A DNA stretch of 12,102 bases from JBKJVQ01 sp046717125 (GCA_046717125.1 JBKJVQ010000071.1:1-12102), one strand, 5' to 3'. Shown: positions 1-6,653, counted from the stretch's first letter. Made by a program: numbers and translations. Notes: generated by a model not told the origin, from the sequence alone.

Positions 1-18
1 CTCCCCTGAAGGGGAGGG
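1..18. repeat. Palindromic GGGGAGGG repeat, cut by the window edge
   Basis: CTCCCC (1-6), loop TGAA, GGGGAGGG (11-18): a short hairpin that is the inner arm of the bipartite repeat also found at 70-118, 3163-3212 and 3264-3312. By comparison with the complete pair at 3163-3312 it should be the right end of a reverse-oriented copy whose CCCCACCC end lies outside the window. It is non-coding and lies downstream of the fau stop codon. Confidence 0.6.
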
Positions 19-69
19 ACAACTCCGCGCGCGCGGCCAAGCATCGAGCCTCTCGGGAGAAAAGAACAT

Positions 70-118
70 CCCTCCCCTCAAGGGGAGGGTGGACGGCCCT
101 TGGGCCGGCCGGGTGGGG
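70..118. repeat. Bipartite palindromic intergenic repeat, forward copy
   Basis: CCCTCCCC (70-77), loop TCAA, GGGGAGGG (82-89), then TGG, a second small hairpin GGCCC-TT-GGGCC (95-106), and the closing block GGGTGGGG (111-118). This modular structure (octamer hairpin, variable GC-rich hairpin, GGGTGGGG end) recurs twice more in the window. Repeats of this general kind are common between genes in alphaproteobacterial genomes. It sits just downstream of the fau stop, where its hairpins could protect or end the transcript; that role is inferred. Confidence 0.7.
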
Positions 119-140
119 AGGCCTTCATAAAAAGGCAGCA

Positions 141-734
141 TCAGCCCCCGACTTTCCGCGGGCCGGATTGCGTCAGGATCCAGTCGAGCGGCTCGTCATG
201 CGCTTCGCGCGGCAGGCGCGGCATTTCCTGCTCGTCGAAAGCGATGCCGATGGCGATGATCGGGCGCGTTGCCCGCAGATACGCTAGGGTGCGGTCGTAA
301 AAGCCGCCGCCATAGCCGAGCCGGTGCCCTTCGAAATCGAAGGCGAGCATCGGCACCAGCACAATGTCCGGCTCGACCTCGGCATGCGCCTCATGCGGCG
401 CCGGTACCCCGAACTTCGTCTTCGGCATGTCGGGCTTGCCGTCCCAATTGCGGAACATCAGCGGCCGATCGGGCGCGACGATCACGGGAAGGCCGATGCC
501 GTGGCCGATCTCCATGAGGTTCAACATCATCTCCGAAATGTCGAGCTCGTTGCGGATCGCCATATAGCCGCCGATCACGCGCGGGCCGCCAACGGCTTCG
601 AGCCAGCCAAGACATTTCAGCGCCAGCGTTTCGGACGCTTTGGTACGCGTCTGCATGTCGATCATCGAGCGCCGCTTCAGGCACTGCTCGCGCAGCGCCT
701 TCTTCGGATCAATGCCGGCATATGCCAGAGCCAA
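141..734 (-). CDS. 5-formyltetrahydrofolate cyclo-ligase
   Basis: This cytosolic enzyme uses ATP to convert 5-formyl-THF to 5,10-methenyl-THF, returning the storage folate to the one-carbon pool. The 197-aa product has the usual family length. Visible motifs are the N-terminal basic segment KKALREQCLKRR (11-22), PMLAFD (128-133), the signature glycine loop GYGGGFYDR (140-148) that binds phosphate/folate, AIGIAFDEQ (161-169) and LPREAHDEPLDWILT (174-188). The start is a TTG codon, supported by a GGGAG ribosome-binding site at 745-741 and by no better ATG upstream. It lies directly downstream of the 6S RNA, the conserved zapA-ssrS-ygfA order also known in E. coli, so it may be co-transcribed with 6S. 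Common symbols are fau or ygfA. Confidence is high on function and moderate on the exact start. Confidence 0.93.
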   Translation of the reverse strand: MALAYAGIDPKKALREQCLKRRSMIDMQTRTKASETLALKCLGWLEAVGGPRVIGGYMAIRNELDISEMMLNLMEIGHGIGLPVIVAPDRPLMFRNWDGKPDMPKTKFGVPAPHEAHAEVEPDIVLVPMLAFDFEGHRLGYGGGFYDRTLAYLRATRPIIAIGIAFDEQEMPRLPREAHDEPLDWILTQSGPRKVGG

Positions 735-784
735 GGCGTTCTCCCGGCGGCCTGGCCGCTCGTTCTTCTTGTTGGGAGGCCAGT

Positions 785-975
785 CTGGCGGCAGGAGAGA
801 GGAGACGCAATGGCGAGCCGCGATGACCGTTGGAACGGTTTAGATCCCGCCGGTGTCCTACAAAGTGTAGGTGGGCGCCGAGTGACAAGGACCACGGTCC
901 CCGTCAGGGTCAGCTCCCTGGCTGATCTTATAGGCCCAGGGGATTGTTCGTTCCTGACGCATCCCGCAGCCCGCC
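785..975 (-). ncRNA. ssrS: 6S RNA (alphaproteobacterial type)
   Basis: 6S RNA mimics an open promoter and binds the sigma70 RNA polymerase holoenzyme, damping transcription in stationary phase. Read on the minus strand, the region has the conserved 5' side CCCCTGGGCC (942-933), several internal hairpins (GGAC-CGTG-GTCC; CCTACA-CTT-TGTAGG; CCGT-TCCA-ACGG) and a plausible closing stem GGCGG (975-971) with CCGCC (791-787). The position between zapA and fau is the classical 6S locus. I set the ends from the closing stem and a promoter-like sequence upstream; both could be off by 10-30 nt. A covariance-model search would settle the call and the ends. Confidence 0.8.
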
Positions 976-983
976 GGAGGATA

Positions 984-1011
984 GATATAGGCTGATTTGG
1001 CCCGCGCGTAA
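984..1011 (-). promoter_or_regulatory. Candidate promoter of the 6S RNA
   Basis: On the minus strand TTACGC (1011-1006) and TATATC (989-984) are separated by 16 bp. They would place transcription start near 975, exactly where the proposed 6S closing stem begins. The -10 is fair and the -35 weak, so the support is mostly positional. Confidence 0.35.
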
Positions 1012-1031
1012 GGGGCAGCGATGCCGCGCGG

Positions 1032-1424
1032 CTACTTCCCTTTTTTGCCGGGGACGGGCGGCGGTTGCGTGGGTCCATCGGCAAATTTTGCGCGCAGGCT
1101 GTCGAGCCGCGTTGCCGCCGCGTCTATGACACCGGTCACGTCGCTGCGCGACTGAGCGCGCCGGTCGGCCGCGTGGCCCTCGCGCATGCGCGCGGCTTCC
1201 GCCTTGGCGGAGGCGAGCTGCCGCTTCTGTTCCCACAATTCGTCGGCGACGAGCAACGCGGCCATCAGGATCAGACGGTCGTCGCCCGCCTGGCCGAATT
1301 TCTTCCGCATGGCCTCGACATGGCCGCTCACGAATTCGGCCAGCGACATCAGATGCTTTTCTTCGCCCGCGCCGCATTCCAGGCGGTATACGCGGCCGTT
1401 GACCGTAACGCTGACCTGCCCCAT
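1032..1424 (-). CDS. zapA: Cell division protein ZapA
   Basis: ZapA binds FtsZ and bundles protofilaments, stabilising the Z-ring at midcell. The 130-aa product begins MGQVSVTVNGRVYRLEC, the typical ZapA beta-strand opening, followed by GEEKHLMSLAEFVSGHVEAM (20-39). A helix containing DDRLILMAALLVADELWE (48-65) leads into a charged coiled coil (to about 90), as in the dimerising stalk of ZapA. The C-terminal tail is Pro/Lys-rich and probably disordered. The start is ATG at 1424. It lies upstream of 6S RNA and fau and downstream of the DUF4164 gene, all on the minus strand, a standard Rhizobiales order. A dispersed repeat (1447-1561) fills the space to the upstream gene. Confidence 0.92.
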   Translation of the reverse strand: MGQVSVTVNGRVYRLECGAGEEKHLMSLAEFVSGHVEAMRKKFGQAGDDRLILMAALLVADELWEQKRQLASAKAEAARMREGHAADRRAQSRSDVTGVIDAAATRLDSLRAKFADGPTQPPPVPGKKGK

Positions 1425-1446
1425 CTGCCCCCCAGCCGCGCCTTAA

Positions 1447-1561
1447 ATCACGATGACTTCGGAAGTGAATCAATTGAAGTCAAGGGTTTGAGCATGATGT
1501 CGTCGGAAACCGGCTATACACCCCCGATCAAGTCCGGGGCAGGCTTTTTCGGCAGCATGCT
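1447..1561. repeat. Dispersed palindromic repeat, copy 1, with an internal insert
   Basis: The element shares ATCACGATGA (1447-1456) and the 19-mer GTTTGAGCATGATGTCGTC (1486-1504) with a second copy at 6671-6750. Its ends are inverted: AGCATGATG near 1491 and CAGCATGCT at 1553-1561. Its middle carries CCCCCGATCAAGTCCGGGG, which resembles a second repeat motif frequent in Rhizobiales and is missing from copy 2. It starts 23 nt before the zapA start and ends one base before the DUF4164 stop codon, so it fills the intergenic space. This family of hairpin elements is common in Bradyrhizobium-like genomes. Confidence 0.75.
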
Positions 1562-1831
1562 CTAGCCTTCGGCGGGTTCGGGCCTCAGCGTCCGGGACAG
1601 GGCGTCGAGCCGTTCCGACACCTCGTCGTTGGCGGCGACTAGCCTACGTCCGCGATCGCGTTCGGCCTCGAGTTCCTCCTGAAGACGGGCGCGTTCCTGC
1701 TCAAGATAATGCAGCCGGTCGGTCAGCACACGCAAGGGGCCGCCGTCCTCGGAATCGAGCGCTGCTTCAATAGCCTCCACGGCCGCGGTCAGACGCGCCG
1801 CAGCCCGGTCAAGTTCTTCGTCTTCGTCCAT
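1562..1831 (-). CDS. DUF4164 family small coiled-coil protein
   Basis: The 89-aa product from the chosen ATG at 1831 starts MDEDEELDRAAARL. It is dominated by an alpha-helical, heptad-like charged region (LTDRLHYLEQERARLQEELE, then AERDRGRRL) and ends in a short Pro/Glu tail. It has no catalytic motif, signal peptide or membrane segment. DUF4164 genes are found just upstream of zapA in many Rhizobiales, so a link with division has been guessed but is not known. An in-frame ATG at 1840 and a GTG/ATG-rich extension to 1864 exist. I prefer 1831 because GAGGAG lies 10 nt upstream of it but only 2 nt before 1840. The stop codon abuts the dispersed repeat. Confidence 0.82.
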   Translation of the reverse strand: MDEDEELDRAAARLTAAVEAIEAALDSEDGGPLRVLTDRLHYLEQERARLQEELEAERDRGRRLVAANDEVSERLDALSRTLRPEPAEG

Positions 1832-1930
1832 ACGCCGCATACTCCTCACGCATACCACAACCACCCGGAACGCGCGACGTTGCGGCCGCCCCCGTTCCCT
1901 CGTTGGTCATTCTCACATGATTTGGGCGGC

Positions 1931-1959
1931 GCGTGGGCCGCTCGCGCTCGAGCCCACGC
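1931..1959. other. Long stem-loop in the DUF4164-gap interval
   Basis: GCGTGGGC (1931-1938) and GCCCACGC (1952-1959) form a perfect 8-bp stem around a 13-nt loop. The loop contains GCTCG, which can alternatively pair with CGAGC in the right arm. No U-run follows on either strand. It sits within the 304-bp divergent region between DUF4164 and gap, upstream of the likely gap promoter. I see no gene in this interval. Its function is unknown. Confidence 0.4.
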
Positions 1960-2010
1960 AGCGTGCGTCGCTTCGCCCCGAGAAATCCGGCCGGAATATC
2001 TCGGGTTTTG

Positions 2011-2039
2011 TTGACAGTTGCGCGCCTGCCATGGTTTTC
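2011..2039 (+). promoter_or_regulatory. Candidate gap promoter
   Basis: A perfect TTGACA -35 box (2011-2016) lies 120 bp before the gap start, followed after 17 bp by GTTTTC (2034-2039), a poor -10. The -35 is the only strong element, so the assignment is tentative. The leader to the gap start would be about 90 nt. Confidence 0.35.
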
Positions 2040-2135
2040 AGGCCGAGGCGCGAGCCGGACGCAAGCGGAAGCCAATCCGCAGCGGGACCGGCGCGCGGCC
2101 GTTCACGAGGAACCCCTGCCTTCGGAGAGAGAATC

Positions 2136-3143
2136 ATGGCCATTCGTGTTGCGATCAACGGCTTTGGCCGCATCGGTCGCATGGTGTTCCGCGCAATCGG
2201 CGAATCGGGCCGCAAGGACATCGAGCTCGTCGCCATCAACGACATCACCTCGATCGACACGAATGCGCACCTCCTGCGCTACGACTCCATCCATGGCCGC
2301 TATCCGCATGAAGTGAAGATTTCCGGCGACACGATGAATGCCGGCTTCGGCGACGTGAAAGTGCTGGCCGAAAGGGATCCTGCCAAGCTGCCGTGGAAGG
2401 ACATGAATGTCGACATCGTCATGGAGTGCACCGGCATCTTCAGCGACAAGGACAAGGCGGTCGCGCATCTCAAGGCCGGCGCCAAGCGCGTGCTGGTTTC
2501 CGCGCCGTCGAACGGCGCCGACATCACGGTCTGCTACGGCGTCAACCACGACAAGCTGAACGGCGCCCACGAAGTCGTGTCGAACGCGTCCTGCACCACC
2601 AACTGCCTCGCGCCGGTGGCCAAGGTGCTGCAGGAGCTGTGCGGCATCGATTCCGGTTACATGACGACGATCCACGCCTACACAGCCGACCAGCGGCTGC
2701 AGGATGCGCCGCACAGCGACATGCGCCGCGCCCGCGCCGCCGCGCTCTCTATGGTGCCGACCTCAACCGGCGCGGCGAAGGCGGTCGGTCTCGTCCTGCC
2801 GGAACTGAAGGGCAAGCTCGATGGCACTGCCATCCGCGTGCCGACCGCGAATGTCTCGATGATCGACCTGAAATTCATCCCGTCACGGAAGGTGACGGCG
2901 GACGAGGTCAACAAGGCGATGGCAGCTGCGGCGAAGCAGGAGCTCAAGGGCGTCCTCGCGGCGATCGACCAGCCGCTCGTCTCGATCGATTTCAACCATG
3001 ACCCGCATTCGTCGAATTTCGATATGACCCAGACCCAGGTCGTGAACGAACAGATCGTCCGTGTGCTGTCCTGGTATGACAACGAATGGGGCTTCTCGAA
3101 CCGCATGTGCGACACGGCGGTGGCGATGGGGAAGCAGATTTAG
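2136..3143 (+). CDS. gap: Glyceraldehyde-3-phosphate dehydrogenase, type I
   Basis: This enzyme oxidises glyceraldehyde-3-phosphate to 1,3-bisphosphoglycerate with NAD(P), in cytosolic glycolysis/gluconeogenesis or the Calvin cycle. The 335-aa product has the normal family length. The Rossmann loop NGFGRIGR is at 8-15 and Asp36 ends strand 2, usually a sign of NAD preference. The active-site motif SNASCTTNCLAP holds catalytic Cys153, and His180 is in MTTIHAYT. The C-terminal SWYDNEWGFSNR is intact. The start is ATG at 2136 with GGAGAG just upstream; the open frame extends to 1917 but the added residues look non-coding. In many Rhizobiales gap sits with tkt and pgk, but neither is here: DUF4164 is upstream and fba follows after a 225-bp repeat-filled gap. 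Confidence 0.97.
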   Translation: MAIRVAINGFGRIGRMVFRAIGESGRKDIELVAINDITSIDTNAHLLRYDSIHGRYPHEVKISGDTMNAGFGDVKVLAERDPAKLPWKDMNVDIVMECTGIFSDKDKAVAHLKAGAKRVLVSAPSNGADITVCYGVNHDKLNGAHEVVSNASCTTNCLAPVAKVLQELCGIDSGYMTTIHAYTADQRLQDAPHSDMRRARAAALSMVPTSTGAAKAVGLVLPELKGKLDGTAIRVPTANVSMIDLKFIPSRKVTADEVNKAMAAAAKQELKGVLAAIDQPLVSIDFNHDPHSSNFDMTQTQVVNEQIVRVLSWYDNEWGFSNRMCDTAVAMGKQI

Positions 3144-3162
3144 CTCAAGAGCGATTAAATCG

Positions 3163-3212
3163 CCCCACCCGGCGCGGCCATGGCCGCGCCACCCTCCCCT
3201 GGCGGGGAGGGA
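3163..3212. repeat. Bipartite palindromic intergenic repeat, reverse copy
   Basis: CCCCACCC (3163-3170), then a perfect 20-bp palindrome GGCGCGGCCATGGCCGCGCC (3171-3190), then the hairpin CCCTCCCC-TGGC-GGGGAGGG (3192-3211). This is the mirror orientation of the copies at 70-118 and 3264-3312. It begins about 20 bp after the gap stop codon. Confidence 0.75.
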
Positions 3213-3263
3213 TATTCTTTTCCCTCGTAAGACGCGTCGCTAGAAGGCCCAGGCGGTGCTAAT

Positions 3264-3312
3264 CCCTCCCCGTTCGGGGAGGGTGGCGCACGGCTTCGCG
3301 CGTCGGGTGGGG
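3264..3312. repeat. Bipartite palindromic intergenic repeat, forward copy
   Basis: CCCTCCCC (3264-3271), loop GTTC, GGGGAGGG (3276-3283), a variable middle GGCGCACGGCTTCGCGCG, and the closing GGGTGGGG (3305-3312). It faces the reverse copy at 3163-3212 with about 51 bp between, so in RNA the two octamer blocks could also pair with each other. The 3144-3368 interval holds no gene. Confidence 0.75.
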
Positions 3313-3368
3313 TTTTCCAAGGCAACTGACAGGTCTACTCTTCCGCGCAAACCACGGGAGAGAAGCGC

Positions 3369-4388
3369 ATGAGCGAAGCTTTAGAAACCACCGCCGAAGC
3401 CATGGTCGCGCCGGGCAAGGGCATTCTGGCCGCCGACGAATCTTCCGGCACGATCAAGAAGCGCTTCGCCGCGATCGGCGCGGAATCGAGCGAAGACACG
3501 CGCCGCGATTACCGGGAACTCCTGTTCCGCTCCGTCAACGCGATGGAGCACTGCATCTCCGGCGTCATCCTGTTCGATGAGACGATTCGCCAGAAGGCGA
3601 AGGATGGAACACCGCTGGTCGAACTCATAACGCAATCCGGATCGATTCCAGGCATCAAGGTCGACCAGGGCGCCAAGCCGCTCGCGCATTGGGAAGGCGA
3701 CACCGTCACCGAAGGGCTCGACGGCCTGCGCGAGCGCTTCGCAGAATATCGCGACCTCGGCGCGCGCTTCGCCAAATGGCGGGCTGTGTTGCGCATCGGC
3801 GCCGAACAGCCGTCGCCTGCCGCGATCGAGGCCAATGCCCATGCGCTCGCGCGTTACGCGGCTCTGGCGCAGGAGGCCGGCCTCGTGCCGATCGTCGAAC
3901 CGGAAGTGCTGATGGACGGCGACCACGACATCGACCGCTGCTACGTGGTGACCGAAGGGGTGCTGCACACCGTGTTCGGTCAGCTTTACGAACAGGGTGT
4001 GCTGCTGGAAGGCATGATCCTGAAGCCGAATATGGTAATCTCGGGCACGGAGTGTTCCGAGCAGGCGGGCGCGGAGGAAGTTGCGGAAAAGACTGTGATC
4101 TGCCTGAAGCGCACGGTCCCGGCCGCGGTGCCCGGCATCTGTTTTCTCTCGGGCGGCCAGTCCGAGGTCGACGCGACCGCGCATCTGAACGCGATGAACG
4201 CGATGTTCGACGCGCCCTGGCCGCTGTCATTCTCCTATGGCCGCGCGCTCCAGGCCTCCGCGCTGGAAGCGTGGAAAGGCGAGCGCGGCAATGTCACCGC
4301 CGCCCAGGCCGCATTCACGCACCGGGCCCGGATGAACAGTCTCGCCGCGACCGGCGAGTGGCGGCCGGAAAAGGAAGAAGCAGCATAG
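3369..4388 (+). CDS. Class I fructose-bisphosphate aldolase
   Basis: This enzyme cleaves fructose-1,6-bisphosphate to dihydroxyacetone phosphate and glyceraldehyde-3-phosphate through a Schiff base, without metal. The 339-aa product resembles the eukaryote-like class I family. GILAADESSGTIKKRF (18-33) has the Asp23 phosphate/substrate residue, and GIKVDQG has Lys98. Lys136 is in FAKWRAV and Glu177 in IVEPEVLMDGDHD. The Schiff-base Lys219 is in GMILKPNMV, and FLSGGQSE (259-266) binds phosphate. All the catalytic residues expected from muscle aldolase have counterparts. The ATG is preceded by GGGAGA. The gene is often called fbaB in Rhizobiales (the name is also used for a different archaeal-type family). 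A ThiE-like gene follows after 79 bp. Confidence 0.95.
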   Translation: MSEALETTAEAMVAPGKGILAADESSGTIKKRFAAIGAESSEDTRRDYRELLFRSVNAMEHCISGVILFDETIRQKAKDGTPLVELITQSGSIPGIKVDQGAKPLAHWEGDTVTEGLDGLRERFAEYRDLGARFAKWRAVLRIGAEQPSPAAIEANAHALARYAALAQEAGLVPIVEPEVLMDGDHDIDRCYVVTEGVLHTVFGQLYEQGVLLEGMILKPNMVISGTECSEQAGAEEVAEKTVICLKRTVPAAVPGICFLSGGQSEVDATAHLNAMNAMFDAPWPLSFSYGRALQASALEAWKGERGNVTAAQAAFTHRARMNSLAATGEWRPEKEEAA

Positions 4389-4467
4389 GGTCGCGCCAGT
4401 CCTTTGCCGGTTTTCGCCGCAATTCCGCGCAACTATTCGCGCCGTTCAACAATCCCGATCCTGACCC

Positions 4468-5058
4468 GTGGCCGAACCATCCGACCGCTGCCGGCTCTAT
4501 CTCGTCCTCGATGACGACGCGGCGGGACCGGCCGCGTTCGCTGCCGCGTTCGATTCCTCCGACGTTGCCTGCGTGCTGATGCGGGGGCCCGCTGCCCGCG
4601 CCGACGAGGCGGCCGAGCTGATCGCTCTCGCCCAGGAGCGCGGAATCGCGGTGCTGATCGAGGACGATATCGAACTGGCCGAAGCGCTCGGAGCCGACGG
4701 CATTCATGCCAGCGACGAAGAACACTGGCGCGACGCGCGCGACGCGCTGGGCTCGGGCGTGATCGTGGGCGCAGCGGCGACGCCGTCGCGCCACGTCGCC
4801 ATGAGTCTTGCTGAAGCGGGTGCCGATTATATCGCGTTCGAAGAGACCGATACCGACGCGCTGATCGACAGTGTGGTCTGGTGGGCGGATCTGTTTACGA
4901 CGCCCTCCGTCGCGTTCGCCCGCGACGAGGCGGACCTTGCGCTCGCGCTGGCCGATGCGGGCGCTGATTTCGTCGCCCTCTCGCCCGCGCTCTGGCGCGA
5001 TCCCGAAGCCCTCGCCGCGATCGAAGCGGCGCTGGCCAAGCCGCGCCGCGCGGCATGA
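4468..5058 (+). CDS. Divergent thiamine-phosphate-synthase-like (ThiE/TenI fold) protein
   Basis: The 196-aa product follows the ThiE TIM-barrel plan: RLYLVLD (9-15), CVLMRGPAAR (about 35-44), IAVLIEDDIELAEALGADGIH, VIVGAAATPSRHVAMSLAEA and GADYIAF. The GADGIH and GADYI positions match ThiE. However, the TPTK-like pyrophosphate/phosphate segment after GADYI and the late GGI phosphate-binding motif are not recognisable (ETDTDALIDS and ALSPAL stand there). It may therefore not make thiamine phosphate. A ThiE-like gene next to class I fba is a recurring neighbourhood in Rhizobiales. The start is GTG at 4468; no strong ribosome-binding site is visible. Its stop overlaps the next start (ATGA at 5055-5058), so the two are translationally coupled. 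Confidence 0.75.
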   Translation: MAEPSDRCRLYLVLDDDAAGPAAFAAAFDSSDVACVLMRGPAARADEAAELIALAQERGIAVLIEDDIELAEALGADGIHASDEEHWRDARDALGSGVIVGAAATPSRHVAMSLAEAGADYIAFEETDTDALIDSVVWWADLFTTPSVAFARDEADLALALADAGADFVALSPALWRDPEALAAIEAALAKPRRAA

Positions 5059-5960
5059 GGCGCATTCTCGCAGCTCTGGTCTGCATGCTCGCGCTGTCGT
5101 CCGCCGGCGCAGAGGAAGAGCAGTTCAAAAGCGCGTACCACGCGTTTGAAAAGGGCCGCTACATCGCGGCGCTTAAGCTCGCGGAGGATGAGGCCGCCAA
5201 GGGCAATTTTGCCTCCTGGACGCTGATCGGCGAGCTTTATTCCGGCGGACTCGGCGTCCCCCGCAACTACTCCAGGGCGGCCGAGGCTTACGAGAAGGCC
5301 GTCGCCGGCGGCGATCTCAACGCCAAGTTCGCCCTCGCGCTGCTTCTGGCCGAGGGCCAGGGCGTGAAGAAAAATCCCCGCCGGGCGGCAGATCTGTTCG
5401 AGGAGACCGCCACGGCCGGCATGGCGGCCGCGCAATACAACCTCGCGCTGGCCTATCTCGACGGAAGGGGGCGCGAGGCCAGCGAGAAGGAAGCGGCAAA
5501 CTGGCTGCGCAAGGCCGCCGAGCAGGGTCACGCTGACGCGCAGTACGATTTGGGCGCGCTCTATGCCCTCGGCAACGGCGTCGACAAGGACGAGATCGAG
5601 GCCGCCCTCTGGACAGGGCGCGCCGCGGATCAGGGCGTGTCGGCTGCGCAGGTGGATTTCGGAACGATGCTGTTCCTGGGCAAGGGAATCCTGATCGATG
5701 AAGAGAGGGCGTTCCTTTATTTCCAGCGCGCCGCGGATAGCGGCAACGCGGTTGCCCAGAACCGGCTGGCGCGCCTCTATGCGCATGGCAAGGGCGTGAC
5801 GGAAAACCCGATCGAAGCCGCCAAATGGCACATTCTGTCGCGCAACGGCGGGGTCACGGACTTCTGGATGGACATGTTCTTGACGAAGCTCAGCCAGGAA
5901 CAGCGGCTTAACGCCGAGAAACAGGCCGATACCTGGTCGCGTGCGCAGCTTGCGCGCTAA
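5055..5960 (+). CDS. Secreted Sel1-repeat (TPR-like) protein
   Basis: The 301-aa product starts with a signal peptide (RRILAALVCMLALSSAGA, likely cut after Ala19). About six Sel1 repeats of roughly 36 residues follow, from about 52 to 270. Recognisable units are ASWTLIGELYSGGLGVPRNY, AAQYNLALAYLDGRG, ADAQYDLGALYALGNGVDKD and VAQNRLARLYAHGKGVTENP. Sel1 repeats form alpha-solenoids used for protein-protein contacts, often in periplasmic or envelope regulators; the partner here is unknown. Translation is coupled to the ThiE-like gene by a 4-bp overlap. The C-terminal helix (QEQRLNAEKQADTW) caps the repeats. The repeat family is clear; the specific function is not. Confidence 0.9.
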   Translation: MRRILAALVCMLALSSAGAEEEQFKSAYHAFEKGRYIAALKLAEDEAAKGNFASWTLIGELYSGGLGVPRNYSRAAEAYEKAVAGGDLNAKFALALLLAEGQGVKKNPRRAADLFEETATAGMAAAQYNLALAYLDGRGREASEKEAANWLRKAAEQGHADAQYDLGALYALGNGVDKDEIEAALWTGRAADQGVSAAQVDFGTMLFLGKGILIDEERAFLYFQRAADSGNAVAQNRLARLYAHGKGVTENPIEAAKWHILSRNGGVTDFWMDMFLTKLSQEQRLNAEKQADTWSRAQLAR

Positions 5961-5963
5961 ACC

Positions 5964-6365
5964 TCACGCGGGCGCGTGGCATACGGCCTCGACATTGTTG
6001 CCGTCAGGATCGAGCACGAAGGCGGCGTAATAGTTCGGGTGATAGTCGGGCCGCAATCCGGGCGGGCCGTTGTCTTTTCCCCCGGCCGCCAGAGCCGCCG
6101 CATGGAAAGCGTCGACGGTTACGCGCGTTCCGGCCACGAAGGCCAGATGGATTTTCGGATTCGGGCCTTCGCCTTGCGCGATCCAGAAGGACGGCTTGCC
6201 GGACTGAAGCGATACCGGGGTCGAGCCCGTAATGCCGAAGCCAAGCACCGGCGGATCGATCGGCACCTGCATGACGATGCCGATGCCGAGCGGCTCAAGC
6301 GCGGCGAGGTAGAACCCGCGCGAGGTCGCCAGATCGCCGACGGTGATGCCGAGATGGTCGATCAT
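5964..6365 (-). CDS. VOC/glyoxalase-fold family protein
   Basis: The 133-aa product is a single vicinal-oxygen-chelate domain: MIDHLGITVGDLATSRGFY at the N-terminus, PKIHLAFVAGTR in the middle and YYAAFVLDPDGNNVEAV near the end. Candidate metal ligands are His4 (IDHLGI), His73 (KIHLAF) and Glu126 (NVEAV), numbered from the chosen start. The family includes glyoxalase I, dioxygenases and antibiotic-resistance proteins, so the substrate cannot be named. I chose ATG at 6365 because AGGGTGG lies 5-6 nt upstream; an in-frame GTG at 6371 is the alternative. It follows DUF2277 by about 15 bp, likely as one transcript. Its stop lies 3 bp from the convergent Sel1 gene's stop. Confidence 0.9.
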   Translation of the reverse strand: MIDHLGITVGDLATSRGFYLAALEPLGIGIVMQVPIDPPVLGFGITGSTPVSLQSGKPSFWIAQGEGPNPKIHLAFVAGTRVTVDAFHAAALAAGGKDNGPPGLRPDYHPNYYAAFVLDPDGNNVEAVCHAPA

Positions 6366-6380
6366 TGCCACCCTAGACAG

Positions 6381-6653
6381 TTACGCTGACGCAAACCGTA
6401 CGCTCGACCGCAGACGCGCCTTGGCGGCTTCGATATCGCGGTCGCGCGGCGGGCTTGCCGTTTCCAGCGAGGAGAGGAGCCGCCGTGCCGCTTCCGTCAC
6501 CTCGCCGACCGCTCGGTTGAACGCGGCCTCGTTCGCGCGCGACGGTTTGTTGAAGCCGCTCAGCTTACGCACGAATTGCAGCGCCGACGCGCGAATTTCG
6601 TCATCGCTCGCCGAAGGTTCGAAATTGAACAGTGTACGGATGTTTCGGCACAT
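6381..6653 (-). CDS. DUF2277 family protein
   Basis: The 90-aa product starts with the family signature MCRNIRTLFNFEPSASDDEI, then RASALQFVRKLSGFNKPS and RANEAAFNRAVGEVTEAARRLL. It is soluble and mostly helical with no signal peptide. The fixed CRNI opening with its Cys is a hallmark of the family; the function is unknown. The ribosome-binding site GGAGGA (6663-6658) lies 7 nt before the ATG. It is probably transcribed with the downstream VOC gene. The dispersed repeat at 6671-6750 fills the space between it and the merR reading frame. Confidence 0.9.
   Translation of the reverse strand: MCRNIRTLFNFEPSASDDEIRASALQFVRKLSGFNKPSRANEAAFNRAVGEVTEAARRLLSSLETASPPRDRDIEAAKARLRSSVRFASA

Noticed and set aside
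324..995. 223-aa plus-strand frame over fau and 6S RNA
   Set aside because: It is antisense to a clear fau gene and runs through the structured 6S RNA; it has no family features.
1931..1959. Stem-loop upstream of gap as a rho-independent terminator
   Set aside because: No U-run follows on either strand, so it is kept only as an unexplained stem-loop.
1917..2135. Upstream in-frame extension of gap (408-aa version)
   Set aside because: GAPDH families begin at the MAIRVAINGFGRIGR motif; the extension is low-quality sequence covering the promoter region, and a good ribosome-binding site precedes 2136.
3381..4184. 267-aa minus-strand frame opposite the aldolase
   Set aside because: Long antisense frame typical of high-GC genes; no ribosome-binding site or domain, while the plus strand has a full aldolase.
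4827..5831. 334-aa minus-strand frame opposite the Sel1 gene
   Set aside because: High-GC shadow of the Sel1 repeat gene; no recognisable domain.
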